Source: Antedon mediterranea (Eukaryota > Echinodermata > Crinoidea > Comatulida > Antedonidae). From it: a DNA stretch of 60,000 nt. A program made the translations under genes and the position numbers. Numbering within the stretch: the first letter of the stretch is position 1; every line of letters begins with the position of its first letter. The stretch covers positions 5,401,001 to 5,461,000 of the forward strand of contig NC_092677.1 in assembly GCF_964355755.1 (NCBI RefSeq), read 5' to 3'. Positions 1-10,837 of this stretch are shown in pieces. The notes beneath the pieces are model-generated. The model saw only the letters and a program-made list of their open reading frames with translations. It was not told where the DNA came from and ran no database searches.

Positions 1-1596
1 CTTACGTCCCATGTAGACTACTTCCTTTTGTACAAACGCGCATTTCTCAGCTTTCACTCTGAGACCATGCTTGTTAAATCTCTCAAATAGTTTCTCAAGA
101 TTACTAATATGCTCTTTATCAGACGCACCTGTAACAAGAACATCGTCCATGATCGCACATGTTCCTTTAAGTCCTGCTATCACCTGTTCTATGAATCGCT
201 GCCATATGGCTGGACTGGACGAAATACCAAACGGTAACCTCGTGTATCGATATAATCCGCGGTGCGTGTTGATCGTTACCAACTCTTGCGCCTCGTCTTC
301 CAGTACTAACTGCTGGTACGCACATTTCAAATCAATCTTAGAGAATCGCTTTCCACCTCCCAACTTGGTGAAAACTTCCTCTGGGGTCGGAATTGGATAT
401 TGGTCGCAATTTAAACTCGGGTTGACTGTTACTTTATAATCTCCGCAGACACGTACCCTGCCATCGGCCTTTGGAATACATACCAATGGGGTTGCCCACT
501 GACTAAAGTCTACCGGATAAATAACTCCTTCGTTTTGCATTCTGTCTAACTCTACCTCAACTGCGGAGCGTAGCGCAAATGGAACATTTCGAGCTTTGCA
601 GAATTTTGGGATTGCGTTCACTTTTAGATGTAATGTCGCTTTGTGTCCCTGAACCGTACCTAATTCCGTTCGGAAAACTTCTGGGAACTTCCGTTTGAAT
701 GACTGACCGACATCGTTATCTATTTCTACCGAATTCTGAGCAAGCGATGGTGGAAATAATGACTTCCAGTCCAACTTAATCACTTCTAACCAGGTTCTTC
801 CAAGCAAGGGTGGTGAGTTTCGTCGCTGTGTCCTCACTACTATCAGTGTGAGAACGTTACTCTGGCCCCTATAGTTCACGGTGACTTTAATTTCTCCTGC
901 TATATCGAGCTTAGTACCTGTGTATGCGTGAAGTGTACGTTTTACTGACTTTAATGGTAGATGGCTAAGCTTGCTTTCGTAATCGTCAAAGCTAATTATC
1001 GATACTGCTGCGCCCGTATCTACTTCAAAATCAATATCTATATCATCAACTCGCATCTGTACCGTTATTGGTGGTACCGAATTGTCCTGCTTAATGCCTA
1101 CGCAAAACATTGTATCTACAAAATCGTCATTACCTTCGTCGTAATCCGGTGCTTCTACTTGCTTGATGGATTTAGGTTTATATTGTTTTGTTGATTTACT
1201 CGACTGCCTGCATTCTGATTTTAGGTGTCCTTGTTTGTTGCATTTAAAGCATGTAGCGTTTTTGTATTTACACGTATCTCTTGTATGATTGTTCATACCA
1301 CAGCGGTCACATTTCTGCGTTCGTGTTTGTTTTGACGCTTGATACGTTTTCGTAGACTTCCTGCTGTTAGACGTAACGTGGTTGATTGGCTTGTCCACAT
1401 CGTGCGACATACTTTTCATATTCGCTGTTGCTGCCTCCGAGGCTATGGCTATGTCTCCATCCTGGACGTTGAATTCCTCGAATAGAATTCTGGTATTAGC
1501 CGCTGCCATTACCGCGCTTCGCTCTGTACGTTCAGGGCGCTCAGAATCGTTATTAGCCTGTGCGGTTCCTTGGTTACGGTTGCCGTTGTTGGAAAA
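1..1596 (-). CDS. gag-pol fragment: two CCHC knuckles, protease, reverse transcriptase
   Basis: The frame stays open for 532 codons, from just after a TGA at 1597-1599 to the window edge. In order it shows two C-X2-C-X4-H-X4-C zinc knuckles (near 1270-1310 and 1210-1250), an aspartic protease active site DTGA (about 1009-1020) and a Ty3-type reverse transcriptase with LPFGISSSPAIWQ and the catalytic MDD (about 140-150). The usual xxDD box has methionine before DD. The proteins would process the polyprotein and copy the RNA genome. The N-terminal gag (capsid) is absent, so this copy could not assemble particles by itself. No stop or frameshift was found in the checked stretches, so the pol part may be recent. 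Confidence 0.85.
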
Positions 1597-1670
1597 TCAA
1601 AAACTGCTAGCCTAGGCCTAGTTTTATAATATTATTATACTTCCGTTTCTCTCTATGTAAATGTGCCTGT

Positions 1671-1683
1671 ATCCTCGTCGCCA
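1671..1683 (-). other. retrotransposon primer binding site
   Basis: On the minus strand this reads TGGCGACGAGGAT, one base after the inferred LTR end. TGG pairs with the CCA tail of a tRNA, and CGACGAG matches the 3' acceptor end seen in many animal serine tRNAs, the primer type used by Mag-like elements. Confidence 0.6.
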
Positions 1684-1684
1684 G

Positions 1685-1920
1685 TGTCGTGTATCGTCGT
1701 AGACAAATTAATAAGTACGTTGAGATGAGTATAATAATGAACGTATTTAATGAAACCAACTAGTAGTCATGAACAATAGTATAGAACGTTTTGTAGGCTA
1801 ACCTCGTCAGAGCATATGCGCAGTACGCATATATATATGTGCGCGTGCATATACTACAAGCTACGATACCGGAACCGGTAATGCTTTGTTATAGATGTTT
1901 TTAGCTTTAGTTATGATACA
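1685..1920 (-). repeat. probable 5' LTR (236 bp)
   Basis: On the minus strand the block begins TGTATC and ends ACGACA, the TG...CA form of LTRs, and abuts the primer binding site. It contains a short (AT)n run. There is no second copy in the window to confirm the boundaries. Confidence 0.45.
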
Positions 1921-2028
1921 TTTAATATTCGTGACTCCTTCTTGCTTAGTCAGATTGGAATTATTTATAAGGCGAGGTTGTTTAGACTCGTCGCTTAGAG
2001 CACGGAGGGTTGGAGAGTGGCATGCATG

Positions 2029-3612
2029 CAGGGGCTCAGCCAGCAAAGAATTAAAGGGGGGGGGGGGGTCAACCAATATGTGAGTATTTTGCGAGCGAAG
2101 CGAGAAACCATGGGCTGGGGGGACAGGGGGCCGCCAAGGGCCCCCGGTTGGGGTCCAGGGGGCGAAGCCTCCTGGAAGCTTTGGCGGTCTAGGGCAATCT
2201 AGATCATTTGAATCGGTTTACGCACACACAAATATGACTAATAAACTGAAACAAAGAAAACAAAAAACAACTCTCATTTTCATTACAGAACATTTTTATA
2301 TTCCAGGCTGCCACAGACAAACACTTTTTTTCTTGCTTGTTTGTTGATTTGTGTAGAGAGGCTGTAAACTCAGAGGAGGAATTATTTGAATTCCTCCCTT
2401 TTCACCAATACAAAAGTTGCATGAAATAAACGTAGAGATGCAAAAGTTTGAAAAAAGAAATTAGAATGATAGCATGGAGGGAGTGATATTATTAAATGAG
2501 AACCGTAAGGTTAGAGTTCATACACTGTGCAAGTCCAAGAAGCTATCTTGGCTCCATGTGTATGTGAGACGCTTATCATACCCAGTACATACAATATTTT
2601 GTTTAAAAATATACCTATTTTGTTCGAATGTATAGTATAGGTGATAGCTTATTTTATTTTATTTTATTTTATTCAATCAAAACCAACAGCGATAAATACC
2701 GCCACTAACAGGTTTGAAACATAAAACAATACAACATCAAAAACGGTTAACAATAAAATACAGATAAAATATATATATATATATATAAAACATAGATTGG
2801 CATGCCATAAACAATTTCAATTAAAACAGGTTATGCAGGCTGTTCAAGAAGTGAACACATCATCGTCCTCTTAAAATAACCAAGTCTATCATTAAAAATA
2901 TCGATATAGTAATACATAATTGTAATAACTAACTTCTAAATTATTATCATACATTTTACGTTAGTTACTATAACGGCGCTCTTGACATCGCGTGATGCAT
3001 CTTTAAACATAAGTTTGGAACATTCTTCTTGGCTTGGAGACAGAATTCGCGAATGACATTCTCTGTATTAATGTTCATGTTAAAGTGTATGTTCATGAGG
3101 CACAATCCCGAAAGCTGCTCATAAGACATGTGATTTCCCAAACAGGTTTTCGTTCTCCATAAAGTCGAAAAACTCCGCTCAGCTTCAGCAGACGTTACGG
3201 GCATAGGCAAATGCGATTAGAAGAAGTGCACGCACAGATCGGGAACACATCTGGATCCGCTAATTTTACACAGTCGCTTCCATCACTGAAGCTCGGAATG
3301 AAGATGTTCGTGTCTTGGCAGATCATCGTACCAAATTCAAGTTCCTTGAAGACTTCTTCAACATTACACTTCACTATAGACTCGGGTGCTACGCCAAATA
3401 TTTTAAAGCATGGCCTGTTATCGGCAGAAAAACGGGTTTTTAACTTGGTTTGTAATCAAGAAGTTGATTTGGTAATACTGCTCGGTAGTAATCTTCCACA
3501 GTATCTCCAGGATGATTTGATCTGTATTGTTGTCTCATGTTTTTATTTATTTTTTCTAAAAAAAAAGGGGGGGGTCAGGACCCCCGTGACCCCCCCACTG
3601 GCTGCACCCCTG
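2029..3612 (-). mobile_element. hAT-like DNA transposon, decayed, 1,584 bp
   Basis: The left end is CAGGGGCTCAGCCAG (2029-2043). The right end read on the other strand is CAGGGGTGCAGCCAG (3598-3612), with 13 of 15 bases matching. Flanks carry the direct repeat GCATG (2024-2028 and 3613-3617). Just inside both ends is a long G run. The interior keeps a transposase remnant on the minus strand. Between 2200 and 2960 nothing else is recognisable except a (ATTTT)n-like run near 2650 and an (AT)n run near 2769. CAGGG ends are typical of hAT elements, but the 5-base duplication is shorter than the usual 8. Confidence 0.75.
2968..3510 (-). pseudogene. hAT transposase remnant (C-terminal dimerisation domain)
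   Basis: At 2968-3210 the minus strand encodes 80 residues with PVTSAEAERSFSTLWRTKT and MSYEQLSGLCLMNIH, the conserved C-terminal dimerisation motif of hAT transposases and their ZMYM1-like relatives. Upstream, about 3195-3430, a second reading frame keeps RFSADNRPCFKIFG and further hAT-like residues, ending at a stop where the frame shifts. Still further up, VEDYYRAVLPNQLLDYK is visible before another stop. The gene is therefore broken by at least one frameshift and stop codons, and the catalytic N-terminal part is gone. Confidence 0.8.
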
Positions 3613-3713
3613 GCATGGCCGGAGCATGTTGTCATAGGTGTCGCTGTTCTGTGGAGCTAATTAATAAGCTATGCTAGTTAATATACCCTCAGTTTGTTTG
3701 TTTACATTGTTTA

Positions 3714-5213
3714 TTAGTTATCCGCTTAGTAGCGGATAACTCCTTGTAATCGTCCTGTTTCATCATATTTTTTTTTCTGTATATACTTCTTTCCTTCTGT
3801 CATTTTTGTGCGTCGCGTTTCTCTAAATCGTGTAAACAGAACATATCGTAACTTTGTCAACATTTACGTGAACTTGTGCACCTCCTATTTTTGAATGACG
3901 TCAGAGTTGCGCAACGTGACTTACGCGCGATTTTATGAATTTCAATGATTGATCATAGACTAAAAACCAAACAATTTTGTTTTGACACTTTGTGAAAATT
4001 ATCAAGCGCAAACTTTCTATGGATTAAAAATAGCACGCGCGTTTAAAATTTTAGTATACGAAAAATCAACTTCTATCTAATCAACTTTCTATGCGTTTCA
4101 TGTCATTTTGAGCATGTCAAAAATTCCCATGCGCGCGAAACTTTTTACGCACGTGGTGCACACGTAGTGTTAAAAACATATTTTTTTCGCGTGATTTATG
4201 TTTTTTCAGCCTTTTCTAGTAATGTTACCAACTTTTAAACAATTTCGACTTAAAATTACGTCATACGAGCACGTCGAATTAGATAATTTGAACGCGTTTT
4301 TGGTGAAAAAGTTCAAAAATTCGTCAAAATTATGCCTATTTTTAAACAGTCATAGATTCTAAACTACATGGAGAACTTTTTTTTAATTACATATTCTGGA
4401 AGTTGATGAGTTGTAGATATCGGATCATGCATTAATATGGCTAACCGGACATTGTGACGTCATCGTATGGCCACGCAAATATAAAATATAGGATTTTTGT
4501 CTCTTTCGACATAGCTCATCACATTTAATAGAGCGCATCTCCACTTATTCGTTGTCCATTTTCACCCCGATTTTAATATATTCTAGGTCAATCAACTATC
4601 TTTTGCATGAATTAAACATTTTTTCATTTTTTTAACGTCATCATGCCTAAAAATTTTAATTACCTTGGTCATTAATTTCATCTTTACAGTAAATTTTAAT
4701 CTGTTATACCTCGTAAGAATAAAATGTGATAATCACGATTAAAACGTTTTCAGGAAGCTATTGTATTGCAGATACAAAATCATGTGTAAATTGTGCCAAT
4801 CGAATGTTGTGACGTCATCATATGGCCAGTGGTATTTTCATCTTTTGCATTATATTTCATTACATTTAAAAGAGCGCGCATCAATATTTCACGTATTCAA
4901 ATTTCTTCTACACGTTAATATGTTGTTGCTGAGATAATTTCATTCTGAAATTTCTACTTTTGCATTTCATTTTGAAACCGTCAAGATGTTAAAAATTACA
5001 ATAAAATACGGGTCCCGTAAATTCACCTATTTTACACTGTTTGTGATATGTATACAGATTCCACTGTGTATACTATACATGACACAAAATAACAGAATTC
5101 AGAAATAACAACATATCATATTCTTCAGTTCAGGTCATAATGCCTTAATATTTTTCTGTGTGCAATATTCTAACGTATGACGTGCACGTGGCGTTTGTCG
5201 AGCGGATAACTAA
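3714..5213. mobile_element. candidate 1.5-kb terminal-inverted-repeat element
   Basis: TTAGTTATCCGCT at 3714-3726 reappears inverted at 5201-5213. The left end also forms a hairpin (GTTATCCGCT/AGCGGATAAC, 3717-3740) and just outside the right end is another (AACTCGTCA/TGACGAGTT, 5212-5232). No protein is recognisable. Inside is a diverged tandem duplication of about 355 bases. No clear target duplication was found, so the element boundaries are tentative. Confidence 0.35.
4390..4985. repeat. diverged direct duplication, period about 355 bp
   Basis: Blocks sharing TTGTGACGTCATC, TATGGCCA, and 'TTTAAWAGAGCGC' follow the same order from about 4390 and again from about 4748. The two copies have diverged considerably. 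No coding potential is seen. Confidence 0.5.
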
Positions 5214-5814
5214 CTCGTCAAAGTGACGAGTTTCATGTCTAGTTTAAATTGTTATTTACTGATTATATCATTACGTTTACTGATAGTAGAAAGATTGTAG
5301 AGGTTATGACGTGAACTTTAAGATTACTTTATAGTTATTTAATTCGCCTATTTAAGACATGCAGATTTGCATCATGTATCACACAGTTCGCTTCACGTCA
5401 CATGGTGTGTTGTGCACATCTGAGCGGTCGTTCCGCTTGACGAAGCATAGATTACGTCATATACAGTATGGTTGAGATACGTCATTGTTCTCTTCCTAAG
5501 ATTTAATGTTGTATTTACCTCAGTTTGAGGTTCAATTTGCTGATTACTATACTTGTTTGTTTTCAGTAATTTACAGCTAGAGGCTAGAGATTAGAGGTTA
5601 GAGATATATGAAGAAATAAAGGCTGTAATACAGCATAAATGAGCCAGTAAATTCGTTGGTAGCGTTTCATTCTTAAGTATGTGTACTTACACCTAGGCTA
5701 GGCCTATCTTTGGCGTACCTAATATTTAATAAGCCTAGCTAGCTAGGTAGATCTCTAACTAACCCAACATGTAGCTCGGACCGGTAGGCACCGCTAGAGG
5801 GACAACAACAAGCC
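5214..5814. other. non-coding stretch, possible LTR-like segment
   Basis: No gene is visible. Around 5570-5660 there is a purine-rich repeat (AGAGATTAGAGGTTAGAG) followed by AATAAA (5613-5621), and upstream a TATTTAAG box near 5348. This could be a solo LTR but no paired copy is present in the window. A block near 5707-5760 (CTTTGGCGTACCTAATATTT) recurs at about 9197-9240. Confidence 0.2.
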
Positions 5815-7044
5815 TCATAACTTCGATTCTCAAATGAAAACGTCATTGTTATATGGAAAAACATTGGTTTAAGATATATATCTTAAACCAATGTTTTTCC
5901 ATAATTTTACTGTTTTTTAAAATTACAATTAAGTAATTTAACTTTATTTTTAGCAGCAGTTTGTAATGGTTTTGGATGTTTTTTTAAAAATAATAAGTAA
6001 TCATTTTAAGTTATTTCATTAATTAATGCATGGAATCATGGAGGTGCAGTACATGGAATTTACACTTAATCGTCTATATAGTACCAAAGAATATATATCA
6101 CAAGAATGAGTAATCCGTGATTTTCCCTGTAACAGTAATATTGTCCATGTGGTAGGGTGCCGCCATAAGTGAGGATGTATACAACTTTTTGTGACGGTTA
6201 CACTAATCTACTAATCTAAGCCTGGACCACCGGTAGTATTTTCATGATAAAAAATGTTATCAACTACATGCCAACATCATGTTAAATGCTGTTTGGATAT
6301 TTAATTGTCCATTTCATGCAATTTATTTAGTAAACACTGCCGAATAAACAGTCGCTTCATCAACCGGGCGTGTTGTTGTTTACGCGTTTTCACGAAGGCT
6401 AGTTTAATAATATTTCTATATTTAACTTGTTTCTGGTAAAACAAATAAATATTAATGAAATTTAACATTGTACCCTATTAATAACATGTATTTTATACTA
6501 ATTTATATCATAAAAACAATACTTAATTTACCGGGCGTTGATTAGTACGCGGCAATGGCAAAGAATAGGCCGTGCTGAGTAATTCTTGGTTGATTTTTGG
6601 TGTTGCTGTTCGGCCTTTCTTTGTGAACTAATTTAGCATGGTAGTAAATAATTGTCTGTAGAAGTGAATGTACACTAGTTTGTTATTAATATGTTGTATA
6701 AAATGTTTTACAACTGCAAAATATATTATCATAATTCTATTTGTGACATGTGAATATCTATTAAATCAAGTCTTATTTAGTCTGTATACATCCGCCCTTA
6801 TGAGGGCATCACTCTCTGTTACAAATTTCTCATGCAAAAATTGCGGAATACTCATTCTATGTCAGATTTTTTTTTCTAGGCTCGTTCTCGGTTAACTTTG
6901 TTCAGCAATTGATTTCTAAAACGATTTAATGTGGAAATAAATAATCTGTTTATTGCATTTCACTAATCATACAAAACAAACTACTAGAGTTGAACAGGGA
7001 ACAATTACGAAACAATTATAATTTTGTTTGCATAGTCGACCATT
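5815..7044 (+). repeat. dispersed repeat, long copy
   Basis: Both ends match the shorter copy at 8052-8478. 5815-6080 corresponds to 8052-8280, and 6858-7044 to 8297-8478, in the same order and orientation. About 775 bases in the middle (about 6080-6855) are absent from the short copy. No protein is recognisable in the middle part. Confidence 0.75.
5852..5903. repeat. perfect 52-bp palindrome
   Basis: The sequence is its own reverse complement over 52 bases, centred in ATATAT; the arm begins TATGGAAAAACATTGG. The related copy near 8085-8112 has only one arm. Transcribed, it would form an unbroken 23-25 bp hairpin. Confidence 0.95.
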
Positions 7045-7149
7045 TTCTGTGTGACTTTCTGTTTCGTTTCGTTATTTGATCAGCATATAATTAACATACA
7101 TTTATTTAACAACATATAAAGCGGCTGGACACGGGAAGAAAATAGGCAG

Positions 7150-7234
7150 AATTATACACCACTGTATATTAACTCAAATGAGCCAGCTATAATATAGCTG
7201 GCTCATTTGAGTTAATATACAGTGGTGTATAATT
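7150..7234. repeat. 85-nt palindrome with 42-bp arms
   Basis: The left arm 7150-7191 is the exact reverse complement of 7193-7234, with a single A between them. Arm sequence includes AACTCAAATGAGCCAGC. A one-arm version occurs at 7652-7680 followed by the same right flank. Confidence 0.95.
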
Positions 7235-7243
7235 CTTGTATAT

Positions 7244-7736
7244 TATACAAGTAAATAAGTAAAATTTAAATAAATTGCAATAAAATGTATAAAGTTACTA
7301 TTGAATTGTAATATAATGTGTGGAGGTTTTACTGTATTAAAGACTCTACTCGCTTGGTTGATTGAATATCACAGTTGTTTATTCAATAATACATTATAAT
7401 ACACAATATAATACAATATAATTATAAAGAAACAGGAACAAAGTATTAGTATAAGAGTGATGCTGTAAGTGAGGTGTGGCTGTAGATGTGCTTCTGAAGA
7501 AGTGTCGGTAAGGTGTCGTGTCTTCCAAGAAGTGTCTATGAGGTGTGTTATTGGCTTCTGTTTATTGGCATATGTCATTACATCATCTGTGAGTTTAATG
7601 ATTGGTCCTAAGTCTGTCCAGGTACTTTGGATGGGAGTGATTGATTGTATTTGTATATTAACTCAAATGAGCCAGCTATATACAAGTAAATAAGTAAAAT
7701 TTAAATAAATTGCAATACAATGTATAAAGTTACTAT
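7244..7736 (+). repeat. direct repeat pair next to the palindrome
   Basis: 7244-7301 (TATACAAGTAAATAAG onward) is repeated almost exactly at 7679-7736. The second copy is preceded by one arm of the 7150-7234 palindrome. The 350 bases between them contain no recognisable gene. Confidence 0.7.
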
Positions 7737-8051
7737 ATCTACTACTTTCTATTATATAAAATAACAATTTTCTCAACTTCCCCAACAGATATTTATTCAT
7801 GGATGTATGTTGCAGTAACAACATTAAAATCAAAATACTTTAACAAACAAAGCCCAGAATTATGAACGGTCCTGAAACATAATATATTGTGTAAGCATTG
7901 TTGACTATTTTACACTATTCGAATGTTCTCTGTGTTAAGGTAAATAATATGAGTAGGGTTTTTTAAATTGGTTGACTGTATCGGCAACTACACTTGAAGT
8001 ATTTTCAAATGTTGATAATGCCACTATTTTACACTATACTAAATGATCTCT

Positions 8052-8478
8052 TCATAACTTCGATTCTCAAATGAAAACGTCATTTTTACATCTAAACCAA
8101 TGTTTTTCCATAATTATACTGTTTTTTTAAAAATTACAATTAAGCAATTTGGCTTTATTTTTAGCAGCAGTTTGTAATGGTTTTGGATGTTTTTTTTAAA
8201 ATAATAAGTAATCATTTTAAGTTATTTCATTAATGAATGCATGGAATTTACACTTAATCGTCTATAGTACACATTTTATGTTTCATCAACCTATGTCGGA
8301 TTATTTTTTCTAGGTTCGTTCTCGGTCAACTTTGTTCAGCAATTGATATCTAAAATGATTTAATCTTGAAATAAATAATCTGTTTATTGCATGTCACTAA
8401 TCATACAATACAAACTACTAGAGTTGAACAGGGAACAATTACGAAACAATTATAATTTTGTTTGCATAGTCGATCATT
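8052..8478 (+). repeat. dispersed repeat, short (deleted) copy
   Basis: This is colinear with the two ends of the repeat at 5815-7044 but lacks its middle and lacks the second palindrome arm. Identity by eye is high over the shared parts. Confidence 0.75.
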
Positions 8479-10176
8479 GATACAAGCTTTAAAACCATAA
8501 CAGATGTGATGGGTTTCCTACTGTATGTTGGAAAGGCGAGAACATGCGATTGAAAAATAGGGTAGATTTTTGGCCGTTTACGACTGAAATCGTCAGAATT
8601 CCACACAAAACCTTACAACATTGTCTATAAAAACATCAAAATTTATGTATTTTGGAACAAAATTAAGTTTTAATAATTAAGGACAAGTAAACTATAACAG
8701 TTGAATATGTCGAATATGTAAAAATAAAATATATATTTTAGGCCAAATTGACTATTCCAACTCTCAAAGCTATTTATAGCAATATACTGTAGCTTTTGCG
8801 ACACAAGGCTCCTTTCGTGGTGACGCGACCCATATATACTGTACAAAGATTACCAGTAAAAGTTAAATGAAATAAGTAAAAGTTAAACGAAAGTAAGTAG
8901 TTTTTATTTTATCATGATAATTATAATTTTTTAGTCACTCAAGTTTACTTTTGTTAATTTATTATCTAGGCCACCTAGCATAATTTAATAACTAGCAGAG
9001 TTCCTCATCCAAAAAAAAAGGGCGTGTCCACGAAGTACAACTTTGTTCAGTAATTTTGTTTTTGTACCTACTGTATATGGCCAAATATTGCCCCCAAAAC
9101 CAACCATATTTTGCCTGCAGAAATTGGACTTTTAAGGGGGAGGACAGGTAACTAAAATTGTTTAATGCATTTCCCCACAATTTGCCTATGGCCTAACTTT
9201 GGCGTACCTAATATTTAATAAGCCTAGGCGTGTAGGTCTCTAACTTTTTTCTGTCAATTTCTTTTCTTTACTTATAAAAACTTGTAATTAGTATAGTAAT
9301 ATAAATTAAAAAAAAGACCTTAAAAAAGCTTGACCAGGGAAGTATTTTTATACATCCCTGGTTTGACAATGAAAGGATGAAACTCAATTTGGTATCATTG
9401 TTAAGAATGCATAATAATGAAACACTGTGGTAGGGTTCCGGCAGCAGTAAAAAACAATAGTGAATTAAAAAAAAAAAAGGAATTTGTCTGCATATCGAAT
9501 ATCAAACTAATAAAATTACTAGATCGAGAGCCACCACACCACTACGACCAACCAGTTGATCAAATCCATAGTATGAGTTTATGAAAATGGGCATGCATGA
9601 GTGATTTTAAATTGACAAATCAATTGCATTACGCTGCCGTACACCCTTACACAGCGATCATGATGAATGAACTGTTTTACCATTTCCTTTGGATGGAACA
9701 TAGTTTTTTATAACATGTGACACCATGTTTAATTCTAGGAAAAGCATTTATTTTTTATGAACTAATTAAGTTCTGCTACTGTAACTCATGTAGGCTAGTA
9801 CTAGACAGGCCTAAATCTTTTTGCGCGGACCCTGCATGCCCTGCGGCTAGTGGTATTCTAAGTACAGTTTACAAAAAATCAACTAATGGATTGGAAAGCC
9901 TTGGAAAAATTTTTCAAAATAACCATTAGAGTACCGCAAACCTAATTTATATAGGTCTAACAGTACTGTAGCTATACATTTGTAGTTTAACCGATTCCAC
10001 TCGAGAAAAATTACCGATAATTATCTCATTTAAATTGGATAATTATTCATTTATTTATTATTTATTCAACCATATTTCAAGAGGGTTATCTGATATAATT
10101 ATAAGATAAAAATGTGATAATTTTTAACCTTTAAACTGGAGAAAAAATGTTTGCGTTGTGATTGGGCATCTGCTTG
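8479..10176. other. non-coding stretch
   Basis: No open frame with recognisable similarity was found. A segment at about 9197-9240 repeats part of 5707-5760. A-runs occur near 9010, 9305 and 9466. Confidence 0.4.
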
Positions 10177-10399
10177 TAATGTCTGTGAAGTTGGTTACTT
10201 ATAGTTCCTACCCTTACCAAAGGAGAATGCTTAAATAGCCTTCGCTAACCATTCACTAGGCATTCGAATGCTAATTTACAGGTAATTTTTAGAATTTAGG
10301 CATTCATGGTTAAAACCACTTAATCGGAATGCTAAGAAAAGTTTCCAAGCATTCTTTAGGAATGCTTACAAGAGTCAATAAGCATTCAGAAGCTATCCC

Positions 10400-10714
10400 G
10401 AATGGTAGTGTGAATGCTAAGTTCATTGGTAGCATTCAGGGAGATATTTTGAATGGTAGTGTGAATGCTAAGATCATTGGTAGTATTCAGGAAGAGATTT
10501 TGAATGGTAGTGTGAATGCCAAGATCATTGGTAGCATTCAGGGAGAGTATTTTGAATGGTATTGTGAATGCTAAGAACATTGGTAGCATTCAGGGAGATA
10601 TTTTGAATGGTAGTGTGAATGCTAAGAACATTGGTAGCATTCAGGGAGATATGTTGAATGGTAGTGTGAATGCTAAGATCATTGGTAGCATTCAGGAAGA
10701 GATTTTGAATGGTA
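10400..10714 (+). repeat. 51-bp minisatellite, about six units
   Basis: Units start GAATGGTAGTGTGAATGC and end GGGAGATATTTT; five are 51 bases and one is 52. Each unit contains the inverted pair GAATGCTAAG/TAGCATTC. Because 51 is 17 codons, both strands stay open by chance; these frames are not genes. Confidence 0.9.
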
Positions 10715-10837
10715 AACAGGGAAATAATTGAATGCTCAACCAATCAGATCAATCCTCACCAACTGCCAAAAAAACAACCACCAATTCAAATTCAAGAGAC
10801 CAAATGGCTAGAGAAAGGCTGAGTTGAGTGAGTGAGG

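Larger units (their letters stand above)
1..1920 (-). mobile_element. Ty3/gypsy LTR retrotransposon (Mag/SURL-like), 5' part
   Basis: Reading the minus strand from 1920 down to 1, the order is a probable LTR, a primer binding site, a short leader, the gag C-terminus with two zinc knuckles, an aspartic protease and reverse transcriptase. The element continues past the window start. The leader between primer site and zinc-knuckle region is only about 75 bases, so most of gag is missing. Clade assignment to Mag/SURL rests on the primer site and the two CCHC knuckles and is an inference. The second LTR lies outside the window, so target duplication and LTR identity (age) cannot be judged. Confidence 0.85.

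Noticed and set aside
71-439. Open frame on the + strand, 122 codons
   Set aside because: It is the antisense of the Ty3 reverse transcriptase frame, which shows clear RT motifs.
961-1615. Short + strand frames
   Set aside because: Antisense of the protease and zinc-knuckle frame.
3211-3660. 149-codon + strand frame
   Set aside because: Antisense of the hAT transposase remnant and of the G-rich terminal repeat; no family resemblance.
10400-10714. CRISPR-like array
   Set aside because: Units are contiguous with no unique spacers; it is a minisatellite in a eukaryotic genome.
10329-10743. Repetitive open frames on both strands
   Set aside because: They follow from a 51-base (17-codon) tandem repeat without stops.
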